A model generated the notes under the pieces. The model was not told the origin of the DNA and ran no database searches. It saw only the letters and a list, made by a program, of their open reading frames with translations. Shown here in pieces: positions 12,341 through 25,608 of a DNA stretch of 64,000 bases. The position numbers were made by a program, and so were the translations under genes. Each line of letters starts with the position of its first letter. Positions within the stretch are counted from its first letter, which is position 1. Source of the DNA: Chrysomallon squamiferum (Eukaryota > Mollusca > Gastropoda > Neomphalida > Peltospiridae). The stretch is from assembly GCA_012295275.1 (NCBI GenBank), contig CM022679.1, forward strand, positions 14,276,842-14,340,841, read 5' to 3'.

Positions 12341-14827
12341 ATCATCGTTATTATTGTTATTTGTAAATTACAATATAATAATTATTGAACTTGAGGATGT
12401 ATATTATACTAATTAGTTTTATTTAACGATAATTTGAAATTCATGTTCAGTAGATATTGGCATATGTAAAACATGATTCACTTAAGTAGCTCTTAAAGTC
12501 AATAATATGCACAACTTCTGAATTTGCTTGGACAATGTAGCCCAATACAACTGGAGGCTATAATTTTGTTGTGAATATATGTATACATATATCAGTTAAT
12601 TGCCTCTTTATTGGTTAATTGTCCCTCACTTTTTCAGATTTATGTAAATGGGAAACGTAGATTCTGGAATGAGTGAAATTAGGCTAACAAAGAATTATTG
12701 GTTGGAAATAATGATGAAAGATTAGACTTGATCTTAGTAGGTCACAAATAATTGTTGTGTGTTGTTAATAATCTTTAAGGGTCTGAAAAGGTATTTATCT
12801 AGGTTTTTGGAGGTGATATTTTCAGGAAACTAATTTGATTTATTTATATTTATATTATTGCAATTTACTTAATTATACTGAATTTGTTTATTGGCAACTT
12901 CATCTACAGTGTAATTGCTGGCAACTTTTAACAAACATTTTGTAAAGGATCTTAAGAATTGTTTTAAATTACTTTAAACATTTTACAGATATTTATAAAC
13001 TGTTCAGGATATGTTTTAACAGGTTGCTATGGATTGATTATTGGCAACTTTTTTAAAAAACAAAATATGTAATTAAATGATCAGTGATTATTTAGCTTAT
13101 GAATTTATGAATTGCTTTTAAATTACATTGGTTATTGGCCACTTTAAAAAAAAAATGAAACAGGTAATTAAATGATTAATGATTTTTTAGCTTATGAGTT
13201 TATGAATTGCTTTTAAATTACATTGTTAATGATCATCATGCCTGCAGATTATTGCAAATGGTTTTTGGTAGATTTTTATGGATCATTTACTAATTAATAT
13301 TTTACAGGTGTTAGAAATGTTTATAGGTAACTTACTATTTTGGGTTAGATCATTACTGGATAATTTGCTATTTAATTACATGGTAATTATTTATCCCTGA
13401 TCCACATAAACTTTTGAAAGATTTAAAAAGTCTGTTCATAACAATTTTTGGGGGGAGGTAAAAAAGAATTTGTATAATTAAAAAATAGTTAAAAAGTAAA
13501 GGATTGTACCTTATTAAAAACATGATATTTTAAATTTTATTATTAAATTTTTTATATCTGCAAAATAAAGGATATTTTTATTTATTTATTAATTAGTATT
13601 ATTACTTTTAAACTTTCACTTGGTGTGATATTTTTACTTACTAAACAGAAAGCAATATATTCACAGTTTGACAGATTATTCAGTACCTAAGGTTAATTAA
13701 CACATCATCATAAGCGACTAATAATTAATTAAACTAAATGTCAGACAGACAGATGGATTGACAGAGAGACAGATAATTTATTAATACATCACTCACACAC
13801 ATACACATACCAATACACACACACATACTCTTATTTACTTACTCCATACATTTTACATTTTTCACATGCATGAACATCAAATTCCATATTGGCATAATGC
13901 TCATACAGACAGACAGACAGACAGACAGGCACATCATGGTTCTCCACAGTGTGAAATCCTACCCCTGTTTGTGTTTCTCATGAACAAGATATGTAATTGT
14001 GACGTCAAACACTGATTTTTAAGTCTGTAATACTGAGCAGGTTTGTACTGCAAGCATCCTTCCCAGATGGCCATGTTTGTTTTATGTTCTTGTACAGGGG
14101 AGAGGTATTTTCATGTGTTCATGATGCAACTGCAGGGTGTGTTCTCTATTGTAATGTCACAGTGCAATGCCTCTTCGTATGTCAATATACATGTACTGTT
14201 AGATATCACAACGTATCTGTACATGTACTGTTAGATATCACTTTATATGTTAACGTGTACTGTTATGTATCAGAATGTTTGTTTGCATGTATTATTGGAT
14301 ATAAGAATATGTGTATGTGTTGTTGTATACCAGTATGTATGTTTATTTTATGTATCAGATGATATATATGTGCTGGTAAATACCATTGTAAATGTTTGAA
14401 CTGTTAGATAGTAGTTTGTACTGTTGGATGTCAGTGTCAGTATTTTCAGTTTCAGAATAATTGTTTAGTTTTGAGAAAGAAAAAAAGAGAGAGAGAGAGA
14501 GAGAATAACAAAGATGCATATGAAACTTTGTTATTCATTTATCAAAGACCATTGAAAAATATATAATCAAGAAGCTCATTCTTAAACCTTGTTTTATCTG
14601 ATGATAACAAGCAATTATTATACTATCATGTAAACAACAAAGGCCTTTGTTGTCTGTCTCACAATGTTATTTTGTTTATTATTATTATTTTTTCATTCAT
14701 ATGCTTCTGTTAAAACATAAATGTTATCTTCTTGTTTTTTGTTTTTTTGGTGTTTTTTTGCTTATTGTTGTTTCTGTAACTTTTGGTTTCATTTTCTTTT
14801 TGTGTTTATGTGTTAATTATTTTTCAG

Positions 14828-14904
14828 AGGTGAAATAACATCGAATGGTCCTGTAAATGGAGAAATACACCAGCAACCACGTGAAATACATGTCACTCGC
14901 TCAG
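14828..14904 (+). CDS. SORBS1: Exon 2: short linker after the PDZ domain
   Basis: A pyrimidine-rich tract ending ttttcag precedes the exon, and TCAG|GTAAAC follows it. The first A completes AGA (Arg) with the AG left by exon 1. Twenty-five further codons follow (GEITSNGPVNGEIHQQPREI and HVTRS), with phase 1 out. The content is polar and unstructured, as expected between a PDZ and a disordered linker. Phase fit with both neighbours is the main support; no family motif is present. Confidence 0.87.
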
Positions 14905-15355
14905 GTAAACTAGGCCAGATCAGCACATACCAATTACTTTTCTTTTTTAGAATTATTAAACTTTTATTTTATTTTATTTTTTTTTTTCTGTTTCTGATTT
15001 TGGTTGTGTTTTGTTCTTTGTTTTTCTGAATAATCGGTTATAATCCTCAAATGCTTTTTTTTTTTTTAACAGAACAGTTTTTTATTATTATTATTTTAGT
15101 TGTCAGTTAACAAACAGATGAACAAATTATGACAGTATTTGTCATCATTTGAATATTTATACAGAATAAGACAATGAATATATTTACAACAGATTCTGAA
15201 GAACAGGGTTTGAAGTAAAACATGATTTGTTACATCATATTAAGAATTTGTTCAGATGAAAATATCATATGATAATCATTTTTATTTATATTTTACATTA
15301 CATAAACAGTGGAGCATTAATATGCTGTATCTTAAAACATTAAATTATTATTACA

Positions 15356-15413
<58 letters not shown>

Positions 15414-15585
15414 TTCTGTATTATTATTACTACACATACATGTTGGAATAATCAAATTACTATCCCAAACACATTCTACAATTCTACTGTAACCTTCACA
15501 TTCAGTTTCAAATTAACTTAGGTGACACATTTCTTCCCTGTTTGCATGAAGCCTAAAATGACATGAAACCATCCCGTTATTTCAG
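14905..15585 (+). other. Intron 2 with (TTA)n microsatellite
   Basis: 680-bp intron. A (TTA)n run of about 17 units lies at 15358-15410; T-rich tracts lie near 14975 and 15055. No coding signal. Confidence 0.85.
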
Positions 15586-16965
15586 GTGACCCAGATACAG
15601 CTGATATTTCACACCCTCAGACAAATATATTAAATACTGACCAGTGGTCAGACAAATATGTAGACACAGTTAAAATTAATACAGACTCGTATGTACTTGA
15701 GAAAAAGACAAATTCAGACACAACTGTCGACAGTAGAGAGATCAATATTGACCATATAGACATAAATACAGATGGTACAGACAAAAACCTTGATAATACA
15801 GACACCAGGTTTGACAATACAGATATAAATCCTGACAGTACAGAGAGAAAGCTTGACAAATCAGACGTTGAGACTATCAAAATAAATCTTGAGAACACAG
15901 ACAGAAAAACTGACAATACAGACTTTGATCTTGAGACTACAGACATAAATCTTGAGAATACAGACAGAAAAACTGAAAATAGAGACATTGATCTTGAGAC
16001 TACAGACATAAATCCTGAGAATACAGACAGAAAAATTGACAATATAGCCAGCAGGTTTGACATTACAGACATAAATTCAGAAAAGAGAGACACAAACCTT
16101 GACAGTAGAGACAATGACCATGCCATTATAGACATCATAGAAAACTATTCATCTTCTTCAGGACTTGACAGAGAAAGTGAGAAACTTGAAAACATGGAGA
16201 GAGGTGAAAAACTGAGGAATAACAACATGGACTATCATATTAGCGGAAGTGAAGAAATGAAATTTCACGATGAAAGATATAATTCAAATTTCGAAGAGAA
16301 GAATTTGAATCTTGATCTTGCTGTTGATGGTCAAGATGGTCGTTATGAAATTAACAAAGATGACCATGAAAGAATGACCAACAACATCCCCAAAACTCAA
16401 AATCAGAAATCAAATTCAGATTTCTGCATTGATGAAAACAGAAATCTTGAATATGGAAATATTTTTGATTCACATAATGGAGATAAAAACAGAGAATCAA
16501 ATTTTGAAGATTCAAAACTGAACCTTAAGGTTGAATCAAACCATGACACTGATTTTGGAACAAAACATCACATTGATGTTGGATCAAATTATGACATGAA
16601 TGTTGGATCAAATTATGACATTAATGTTGGATCAAAACATGACATTCATTTTGAATCAGAGCACGACAGTTACAGTCGGTCAAAGCAAGACATTTATAAT
16701 GAGCCAAATACTGACATTTATAACAGAGTAAATAATGACACTTATACTGGATCAATTAAGGACATTAATACTGAATCAAAGCAGAGCATTGACGACTCAC
16801 TGACTGATTCATGTGGGACAGCAGACAAAGACAGGACATTTAGTAGTTCCACCAGTGTCGGGTTTGCTGGTAGACATGACCAGGACAGATTTATGGAAAA
16901 TACAAGTTTCTCTGTTGACTTAAAACCATCTCAAAGAGTTGACATGGAGACAGAAACAGTAAATG
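15586..16965 (+). CDS. SORBS1: Exon 3: large Asp-rich low-complexity exon with two repeat arrays
   Basis: The acceptor is ttatttcag and the donor AATG|GTAAGA. The exon is 1380 nt (460 codons), phase 1 in and out, with no stop in frame. Its reading frame is open well upstream of the first in-frame Met at 16194, consistent with an internal exon. Two adjacent arrays dominate: heptapeptides of the type LENTDRK/LETTDIN (15726-16118) and octapeptides of the type SNYDINVG (16536-16799). The rest is Asp/Asn/Ser/Lys-rich and very poor in large hydrophobics, so it is likely disordered. I recognise no domain. Because its length is a multiple of three it can be skipped without shifting frame. Reading past the donor meets a stop at 17016, which would give a truncated protein if the intron were retained. 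Confidence 0.88.
15726..16118 (+). repeat. Coding 21-bp minisatellite: heptapeptide array
   Basis: Eighteen 7-residue units plus one 5-residue slip (LDKSD at 15852) cover 131 codons. Examples are LDNTDTR, FDNTDIN, LENTDRK, LETTDIN. A 63-bp higher-order unit of three heptads (LENTDRK-type, T-x-N-type, LETTDIN-type) repeats three times from 15888. The opposite strand also stays open through the array as a side effect. Confidence 0.93.
16536..16799 (+). repeat. Coding 24-bp minisatellite: octapeptide array
   Basis: Eleven consecutive 8-residue units with consensus S-[NK]-x-D-[IM]-x-x-[GE], such as SNYDMNVG, SNYDINVG, SKHDIHFE and SKQDIYNE. Length is exactly 264 nt, with no slips. Copies in the middle are most alike. 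Confidence 0.93.
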
Positions 16966-17430
16966 GTAAGATTATAGAATTTAAAAAAAAAAAACCCAGT
17001 AAACAAACTAAAATCTGAACTTTCCACATAAATTAAAATTTAAATTAAAAACAAAGAAAGAGTTTTGTTTTTGAGTTTAATATTGAAATATTAAACTGTT
17101 ATTTTTTTAAACTGATAAGTTAAATACTATGATTTTTACTGAGTACTAGTCATCAGTTCTTCAGTATAGGTAAATAACTTTAAAATTTATCAGGACTAAT
17201 TATTGTATGTAACTAAACCAGGTCTTAAAATTACTGTCTTATTTTCTGGAGTAACAGTTATTTTTAAAGATAATGCTAATAAATAGAATTTTAAAAATAA
17301 AATATATTTACTTGATATCAGCAATTAAAATAAAATAAAATAAAATAACATAAAATAAATTAATTAATTAATAAAAAAATAACTCACTTTGTTGAGAATT
17401 ATGAATAAATTCCTAAATTAATTAAGAAAC

Positions 17431-17469
<39 letters not shown>

Positions 17470-19505
17470 TATATATTTTAAATATTAATAAATAAATAAA
17501 ATATAATATATCAGTAAAAAAATGTCAAAGATTTATAAATACAGTTTTATTACTGTAATTAATTTGTATGTAAGAATAAAACCTTTGTAAAGATATAAAG
17601 ATTTCAACATATTATGTTTATATGGAAAGTTCAGCATCAAAAGTCCACTAATCCAGTATATCTCAGAATTACAAGTAATGGACTGCACCATAACACTGCA
17701 TTGTCCTGATAAAACCTAACAAGACTATAGAGGACCATCATATATATTTTAAAAACCTTATATGCAATATATCATATATTACATACATAACAATAATGTA
17801 CTAAAGACATATATCACAGATGTAGAAAAAAAAAAACCCTATATAGTCTGATATAAATAACAGATAGTTAGCATATAATTCTAATGTATATTATCTACAT
17901 CTAACATGAAATAACAACTATGCATTGGACAAAAAAACAACAATATTTATTTACTATAAATTATCTATACTGTCATCTTTATGTGAAAATTTATTAGTAA
18001 TTAACTGAAAAATTCATGTATAGATCGATTTATACATATTTTATTGACCAAGAATAAATTGGATATTTGACAAAATGTCTTGTTTGTTATAAGCTACCTT
18101 TATTTAACACTTTTATTATGTGAAATATCTTGTTTATTTCATTACAGGGAATGAAATTCTATTTTTTTGTAAATGTCAATGATTTGCATTTATTTAAATT
18201 ATTATACTTTATTCTTTCATGACAATTTTATTTTTGTACAGCAATAATTTATATATATTTCAAAATATTTTAAAATAATTTAAATCTTTTTTCATTTTCT
18301 GTTTTTGATATAAAACTCTATTCTGATGTTATGTTTCATAAATTATATAACAATAATCATAATATTATATCGTAATTTTCTTGAAGGCATGAATGATAAG
18401 CAGCATTTGTGCTTTATGTATACAGCATTATTTAGACACACACTTTATGTATGCTGCTTCAAAACTTTAAATAGAAGCATCTTATTTTCCAGGAAGCATG
18501 AAATTCTCTGTTAGAATGATTTAAATTAGATATGAATCAGATCAGCATTGCTTTCTGTGTGTCTGGCCCATCTACCACATTTAGAAATCTGTCTCAAACA
18601 TCTGTTTCCACTTAAACAGAAATGTGCCATTTTAAATCTTGACATTATCTGAATGGAGAGTAAGTGTATAAAACCAGTTCTAGATACTGTATCAGAGTCT
18701 GGAGCTGCTGAATGGAGCATTTCTTCTCATTCCGTCAGTATTCTAAACACAGAAGAAATGTGGTTTTATGAATACAGAACAATGTGAAATGAATTTAGAC
18801 ATCTAAATAATGTGGTATCATGTGTATAAACATGTGAAATTATGAATTTAGACACTATCTAATTAAAGTGGAATTATGAATTGGGACATTATCAAATTAA
18901 TGTGAAATTATGAATTTAGACATTATATAATTAATGTGAAATTGTGAGTCTACATATTATCTAAACAATGTGGTATTAATGAATCTAGACATCATCTAAA
19001 TGTGGTATTAATGAATGTAGACATTATCAAAATCGAGAAGATGTGGCTAAATAGTTGTAGTTCTCATATCAATGTATGGAATTGCTGACTACAGTATCTG
19101 CTGCTAGCAAGACAATATCATTAATTCAGAACAGAAATAGTTGTATGAAAATTAGATAAAATTTATCTTTGATAATTATCAACACTAAACAAAATTCAGA
19201 AGAAAGGTGGTATTATGAATCTGGATAATATCTAAAGTCAAAAACAGCTTTGGCTGTGACAAACATTGTTATTACACTATCAATTTCTAAGTTAAACATA
19301 AATATATATTTTTTGTTAAACATTTTTTAATAGTGACTAAGCTTTAATAACAACAATGATTTTTAATTACTGAATAAGAGTATGAATGTTATTGACAAGA
19401 GATTCAGTGAACATATCAAATGAACTGAATAACTGGGAAGTTCAGTGATAAAAATAACATGTTGCGGTTCACGATGTTTTAGTACGTGTGTGTGTGACTT
19501 TGCAG
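16966..19505 (+). other. Intron 3
   Basis: 2.5 kb with no exon supported. It contains AAAAT-rich sequence and a (TA)n run at 17431-17475, and degenerate repeats of about 35-60 bp at about 18780-19030 ('gtgaaattatgaatttagacattatctaatta'). Confidence 0.8.
18780..19030. repeat. Degenerate ~35-60 bp tandem repeat
   Basis: The core 'aatgtgaaattatgaattt/c agacattatctaa' recurs about six times with substitutions and small indels. Confidence 0.7.
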
Positions 19506-19598
19506 GTGTTGGAGTGAAGGGGTCATCGGTGGCTATGGACCCACGCCGTGACCACAGACATGCACCATCAACTACCTCTCAGCCTTGGTCTTCCTATG
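19506..19598 (+). CDS. SORBS1: Exon 4: linker cassette exon
   Basis: The exon follows tgtgactttgcag and ends at CTATG|GTAAAA. It is 93 nt (31 codons), phase 1 on both sides, reading G-VGVKGSSVAMDPRRDHRH then APSTTSQPWSSY. It is basic, then Ser/Thr-rich, with no domain. The Q-P-W-S element is a weak version of the Trp-Ser/Thr-Pro motif seen in later exons. Base composition is clearly richer in GC than the flanking intron. Confidence 0.87.
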
Positions 19599-19790
19599 GT
19601 AAAACTCTTTTCTTCTCTGTGTCCCTCAGACACATAACCCAATCACCGTTATAATCATAACTGCTTTTTTGAAATCAGGTGAACAAACCACAATTTCAAG
19701 AGAGTCTGTGATTACAGCAGAAGAATCAGTTGTTAAATCTGTTTCAGGTTTTCAAGTTGTGAGTGCATTTAGTGAATGTGCAGGTTAAGA

Positions 19791-19845
<55 letters not shown>

Positions 19846-20476
19846 ATTATGTATGAATGCTTATCTCCATCTGTGAGAGTAAAATTAATAACAGTATTAT
19901 TTGGAATTTGGTGAGGCAAAAAGCAAAATAAAATCAAAGATTTTGAATGAAATTGCAAAGCATGGATTATTTTATTATTTGTCCTTTTTTAAATTCTTAA
20001 ATTCATTTTGTTTCTTATTTTAATCAGAGCCTCACCCCCCCCACAGCTACTTTTATCACCACCCCCAGCAAACAAACAAACAGGAAAAAAATCAACATTG
20101 GCTTACACTCTCATTTTTTTTTAAATTTAAATTCTTTATTTGAAATTTTGGTTTGTTCAGATTTCTGTTTTTGCATGAATTTATATCACTCTATATATAT
20201 TTATTTAAAGCTTTTTAAGAATTATTCTGCTTTTGTTTGCGTTCGTTCACTTAATAAATAAGTACGTCACAGTTTTGTTTTCAGTAACAAAACACAACAC
20301 AGAAATAATAATAAGATATTTTACTGAAGGGAAAAAGTTTTATTTTTTTTTGATGGTTTATAGCTGCTGATATTTTAGATTTTTTTTGAATTATTTAATT
20401 TATACTTCCTTTAATTTTATATTTTTGAAGTTAAGTTTCATACCTTCAGTTCACAGAAGAGTTTTGATTATTTCAG
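19599..20476 (+). other. Intron 4 with (GT)n microsatellite
   Basis: About 25 GT units at 19793-19842. A CRE-like ACGTCA occurs near 20266. No exon seen. Confidence 0.83.
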
Positions 20477-20596
20477 GGGAGACAATTGGCTCCTCTAAGT
20501 CATTCAAGCCAGTGTCTTTCAGCTCAAACAGAATACCAAGTACTCCCAACAGTTACACTGGCTCACCTGGGGTGGTTTCTCTAACTTCATCGAAAG
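20477..20596 (+). CDS. SORBS1: Exon 5: linker cassette exon (SKSFKPVSFSS)
   Basis: Bounded by ttatttcag and CGAAAG|GTGAAT; 120 nt, 40 codons, phase 1-1. It reads GETIGSSKSFKPVSFSSNRI then PSTPNSYTGSPGVVSLTSSK. The 'SFKPVSF' element recalls the F-[KR]-P-V-x-[FL] stretches that recur in this protein (compare TYKPVKL in exon 12). Otherwise Ser/Pro-rich and probably disordered. Confidence 0.88.
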
Positions 20597-21578
20597 GTGA
20601 ATATTCACTGCTTGGCCTTTTTTTGTGTTTTTATTTCTCTTATTTTTCTCTTATTTTAATATATGTTTGATATTTTTTATTTGTTTTAAATGTCTGTATT
20701 TATTCAGTTATTTATTTTCTTTATTATTATTATTATTATTATTATTATTTTTATATTTTTTAAATTATTATTATTATTTTTAGTTTCTCCTTTTTATTGT
20801 TTGCTTTGGTTTGGTTTGTTTTTTTGATTTCTTTCTTTTTGTTTTTTATTTAATATTTCATCTTGCATTTTATTATCCATAACTGAATCGAAAACTTCAT
20901 CTTTTAAATCCTTTAGGATTGGTGGGAATTATTACAATTATATATATATATATATTTTTTTTCTTTATCTAAAAAAAAAAAAAAATTTGTTGATATTTCA
21001 TTAATTTTTATTAAGTGGAGCATTTTATTTATAATTAAATTTTAATAAATCAACAAGAGAACAAAAATTGATTCTGGCAAATGTGTAATAATTATAAATA
21101 AGGTTATTTGCTTTGAGATTAAAAAACTTGGGATAGACCCAGACTGGAACACATAAATCAACAAAATTATCACTGCTAACAAAAGCTTTTGGGATGTGCT
21201 GTCCTGTTAGGAAATGTAAATGTAAATGCTGTCATGTTAGCTTTAATATTAGAACAGCTAGTTTGTAGAATGACTTGTTTGTGATCTCATTCACTAACAA
21301 TATATATATATTTATTGAAAGTTGCTTTTCAGAATGTGAGGTATGAATGAACTTTATTTATGTTAGATTTACAAATCAGAAATTTAGATGTGTTTATTAT
21401 TTCAGATTTTATAAAGAATAATTCTGGATGTTTTAAAACCAGAATTGTTTATATATAAACTTTTGAGTATTACACATGATCAATTTGTATTTATTACTGT
21501 TGCAATATATTATTGGGCTTATACTACTGACCTTTATATCTATCAATCTATTATCTATCTATCAACCTATCTATCTAC

Positions 21579-21622
<44 letters not shown>

Positions 21623-21627
21623 ATATA

Positions 21628-21659
<32 letters not shown>

Positions 21660-21795
21660 CGTACATATCTATATACTCACACACACATATGTAAAAACAT
21701 TCTGCTTTCATGTATCTATTTGAACATACTGTTTATCAGTCGTGTTTTTGTAGTAAACTTGAAAGTGTTACTAATTGCGATGTGGTTTCTAGCAG
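20597..21795 (+). other. Intron 5 with compound microsatellite
   Basis: T-rich with ATT repeats near 20721-20785 and a compound (ATCT)n(AT)n(GTAT)n tract at about 21545-21660. No exon seen. Confidence 0.82.
21545..21660. repeat. Compound (ATCT)n-(AT)n-(GTAT)n microsatellite
   Basis: Three simple-repeat classes lie end to end, with about 17 ATCT units first. Confidence 0.93.
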
Positions 21796-21897
21796 GGTTT
21801 GGTCGGTCTGGGCAGCCAAGCCCTGTGTTTCAGTCCTCAGTGAGTATCCCAATGTCTCCCAAGTCCTCAGGCAGACACAGAGTCACCATTAGCTCAG
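21796..21897 (+). CDS. SORBS1: Exon 6: Ser/Pro-rich linker cassette exon
   Basis: 102 nt, 34 codons, phase 1-1, ending AGCTCAG|GTACAC. It reads GFGRSGQPSPVFQSSVSIP then MSPKSSGRHRVTISS. The acceptor is a tandem NAGNAG (TAGCAG), so one extra Ala codon at the start is possible. The S-P dipeptides and R-H-R-V-T-I-S are plausible kinase targets, but that is inference. No domain. Confidence 0.88.
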
Positions 21898-23025
21898 GTA
21901 CACACCCACAGTTTGACATGATCCTTCATATGCACCGAAAACTGATTCCTTTTTATTTTCCATCTTTCTGTTATTTGAGATGTTCTTTGAAAATGAAAAA
22001 CATGTTATCTTTGAATTTGAAACCAGAAATCCTTTTTGCTGTTGAGTTTGAAAATGAAATCTGTTCAGTCTTTCCCTAACTAATATCTAAAATCTGAAAA
22101 AAAAAATCTTTCTTTGAAACTGAAATCTTTTGAGTTTGAAAGTTTAAGTTTCTTTATTTTATTTTGAACTTGAAACCTTCACTTTGAGTTTGAAACCTGC
22201 ACACACTGAGTTTGAAATTGAAATCTTTTCTTTCAGTTGGAGAATGAAACTTTTTTGGTTTCAGTCTGAAATCTTTTTGAAAACTTTCTTCTTTTATTCC
22301 CTGCATCAAATCCAGCATACTTTTTTCATTTCCAGCAAACTGAAAAATGTGCATCATATATATTGTTTTTATATTCACTAATACATTCGTGTGTGTGTGT
22401 GTGTGTGTCTGTGCCTGTCTGTGAAAATCTTTATAAATATAAAAGTAAATATATATTTGTATGTCTGTATGTATGACTAAATGTGTATTTGTATGCCTGT
22501 GAATATATATGTTTGAATGTCATTAATTGCATGTGTGTGTGTGTGTGAGGGTATCTGAATATATGAATAATGTTAGAAATAAAATCTATAAATAAATGTT
22601 TGTGTCTGTACATGTTGTCTTTTTTGGTGCATTTTGTCTTTTAATTTATATAATGTTATAAGTACAGATATTTTTTATATGATTGAATGTCTGAGTATGT
22701 AACTGCTTAATATCATTCACTTTTCATATCTTTTCTTTTAAAAATATCCATAGTTTTTTTTTTACTTCACTGCAAAATCAACCTGTCATCCATTGTTACA
22801 GATCAAAGCTTTCTTTCTGTCTGTCTGTCTGTCCATGTCATCTCTCTGTCATGTTTACATGGCTTTTAGTGCATTTGCCTGGTATGTCCTCTATCAATCC
22901 ATATCTGTTATGACTTTTTAAATTTCAAATCATTTCACATTCATGGCTGGCTTGAAACATGTTTTAATAAGCATTGATATAACATGTCACATCAAAGCAC
23001 AGATTGCATTTAGTAGAAGGTGTTT

Positions 23026-23030
23026 ACACA

Positions 23031-23078
<48 letters not shown>
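23026..23078. repeat. (CA)n microsatellite
   Basis: About 25 CA units with one early interruption. Confidence 0.94.
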
Positions 23079-23079
<1 letters not shown>

Positions 23080-24105
23080 TTCAAAGCATATGTAATTTAT
23101 TTATTTATGTCCTTGTTAAAAAAAATTAAAATACAGCTAAAAATAAAAAAATAAATATATAAAACAGAAATAAAAAAAATTAAAATCAGTTTAATGATCT
23201 TATAATTGGTTAACATTAATATTTGATAAATATATTCAAAGATTCACAAAAAGTATTTTTCACCTTATTTTACTGACTACTAAGTTAACTGGAGTTTCAA
23301 ATGTTGCAAAAACCATTGAAATTAATCATGTTAATTATATTAATGTTGTTTTAATTTTATAAACAATAAATATTGTTGTTTTATGATATTATACATGATT
23401 TTTGAAAAAACTGCATTGACAATTCAAAATGTTTATTTCTCCAGTGCTTTCATTATTACCTTTCCTAGTATATTTTTTATTTTTGTATATCTAAGAGCCC
23501 TCCATAAATGATTTATCAACAAAATAAATAATTTTATCTATAATTTTAAAAATAAGAGAAAACGTAAAAACAAATTATATATAAATATATTCTTTCTCTG
23601 AAGTAATAACAATAATTATATTAAAAGAAAAAATATTGTTTTTTATATTAATTTAGATTATCAGTTAAAGAAATCTATTTTCTTCTACTTTTTTTTCAAA
23701 GTTTTAAAGATAAAAATAAGTTGATTAATAAGCAAATAAAAATAATAAAAAAAAAACCTAAAAATTTTAAAATGAAAATAAACTTCCTGGTTTTGGTTTT
23801 TTTTTTTTTTAAATCTAAACAAGCTGAATAACCAGAAATGACATTTAAAGTTTATAATAAATAAATAAATAAATAAATAAAAATGTGTTTTAAGGTGGGG
23901 TTTTTAAGAACATTCTGACTGGATAAAGATCAGTTTTTACATCATGGAAGGGAATATGCTGAGCTCATATAGGCTCTGTGGATGTAGGTTTTTTTAAAAA
24001 AGGAAATGTGAAGCCAGGTGCAGTTGTGCTACAGAAGTGCGTAAATGAGGCTTGAAAGTGAATGTCAGCTTTACTCATCTAGATGAGTTATTTCAGTTAC
24101 GAGGC

Positions 24106-24271
24106 AATTACTCACAGACATATATATATCATAAAGTCATACTGATTTATACATACAGCAGTACATAGAATACACACATGCATACATACAATTACTCACA
24201 TACATATATATATCATAAAGTCATACTGATTTATACATACAGCAGTACACAGATATACACACATGCATACA
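24106..24271. repeat. Duplicated ~83-bp block
   Basis: The stretch from 'caattactcaca' through 'catacagcagtaca' to 'cacacatgcatacata' occurs twice in direct tandem (from about 24106 and 24189) with only a few differences. Confidence 0.85.
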
Positions 24272-24522
24272 TACATACAAACATACATACAAACAGATTA
24301 TATACATACACACATACATAAACATACAGGAATGCACAGAATTTACATATATGCACATAATTATATACATACACACATATACATACCAATGCTCATCCAT
24401 TCATACATACATACATACATTCATACATACATAGAGTAAAACATGCATACATACATCACCCATCCATCTATGTACATATCCACTATCCATGCATCTGTTC
24501 ATTTTTCCATCTATTCTTTTTG

Positions 24523-24529
<7 letters not shown>

Positions 24530-24583
<54 letters not shown>

Positions 24584-24591
24584 CACACACA
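24530..24591. repeat. (CA)n microsatellite
   Basis: About 30 CA units with one AA interruption. TACA and CATC repeats precede it from about 24270. Confidence 0.94.
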
Positions 24592-25566
24592 GATTAATGC
24601 TGGATAGAATGAAGCAGAGTTATTCCACATTTAAAATTTCCAGTAAAATGGTAAAAAGCACACCAATCCATCCAAAAGTTTAGTTCACTTTGAAATTTTT
24701 ACTGGATGAAATATAATACCCTCTGCTCTAAAAGCATTGTATATAGTAAGCATTATATATAGTTTGCATGGCAGAGCCATTTTTTTATTTTTTTTTTACT
24801 CCAAGTTTATGATCAGTTCTTAACTTGCATTTTGTTCTTTTTCTTTGTTAGTTTGCTGTTTGTTTATGCGTCATGTCATAACATAATAATTCATGATTTG
24901 CTATTCAGTACCACTGTATAATATATTGTTTTTCTGTTTTGTTTTCCTGTTTTGTTCTTGAATGTCCTTCAGGTTTGTTTTATAACACACACATATATCA
25001 TTTTGTGTTCATTGCATGTGTGTATGATACATATGATTTGTGTTATATAATTACTTGTTGATCAGTGTGCATATGTATGTAAATCCATGATTAAAATGTA
25101 TGTATTTCTTATACATGCTGTTTGTGAGTGTTTCTGTTGTATAAACCTAAATGTATTGCATCTTCTTTTTCTAAAAATTATCTTTATTTAGGATTCATTT
25201 GTTGCTTTTTTTTCTTTTAAAAATCAAATAATTTCATGCTTATTTTGAGATAAAGCATACAGTTAAAATTCTATTTTATGATTTTAGCCACAAAAATTAT
25301 ATATTTTTAAATAGCTGACTGTTATGCTCAATGAAAAAATGTGTTACTTAACAAAGTATTAAAAAATTTCTGTTTGAAACCAGATACTAAGTTTATATTT
25401 TACATAAATATTACATTTTTAAATATTTTAGCAGATAACAATTTTTTTTTTTTTTCTTGATCAAGTCATTGGTGTTTTAAAGATAATTTCCTATAATATT
25501 ATTAGTAGGATGTGGTTTTTATTTCATGTGATATATTAAATGTTAGTATACGATATGTGATACATT

Positions 25567-25572
<6 letters not shown>

Positions 25573-25605
<33 letters not shown>
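25573..25605. repeat. (TA)n microsatellite
   Basis: About 16 TA units, flanked by 'gtgatata' and 'tgatatg'. Confidence 0.92.

Positions 25606-25608
<3 letters not shown>

Larger units (their letters stand above)
8148..14827 (+). other. Intron 1 (6.7 kb)
   Basis: No exon supported. It contains the donor-derived array, (GT)n runs at about 8862-8902, 10039-10075 and 12312-12340, degenerate repeats at 9290-9840, a 27-bp minisatellite at 10561-10796, a long GTAT array at 11920-12195, GACA repeats near 13905-13930 and a short GA run near 14488-14504. Confidence 0.8.

Noticed and set aside
15617-16138. 173-codon open frame on the minus strand
   Set aside because: Shadow of the 21-bp coding minisatellite in exon 3, where the period keeps all strands open.
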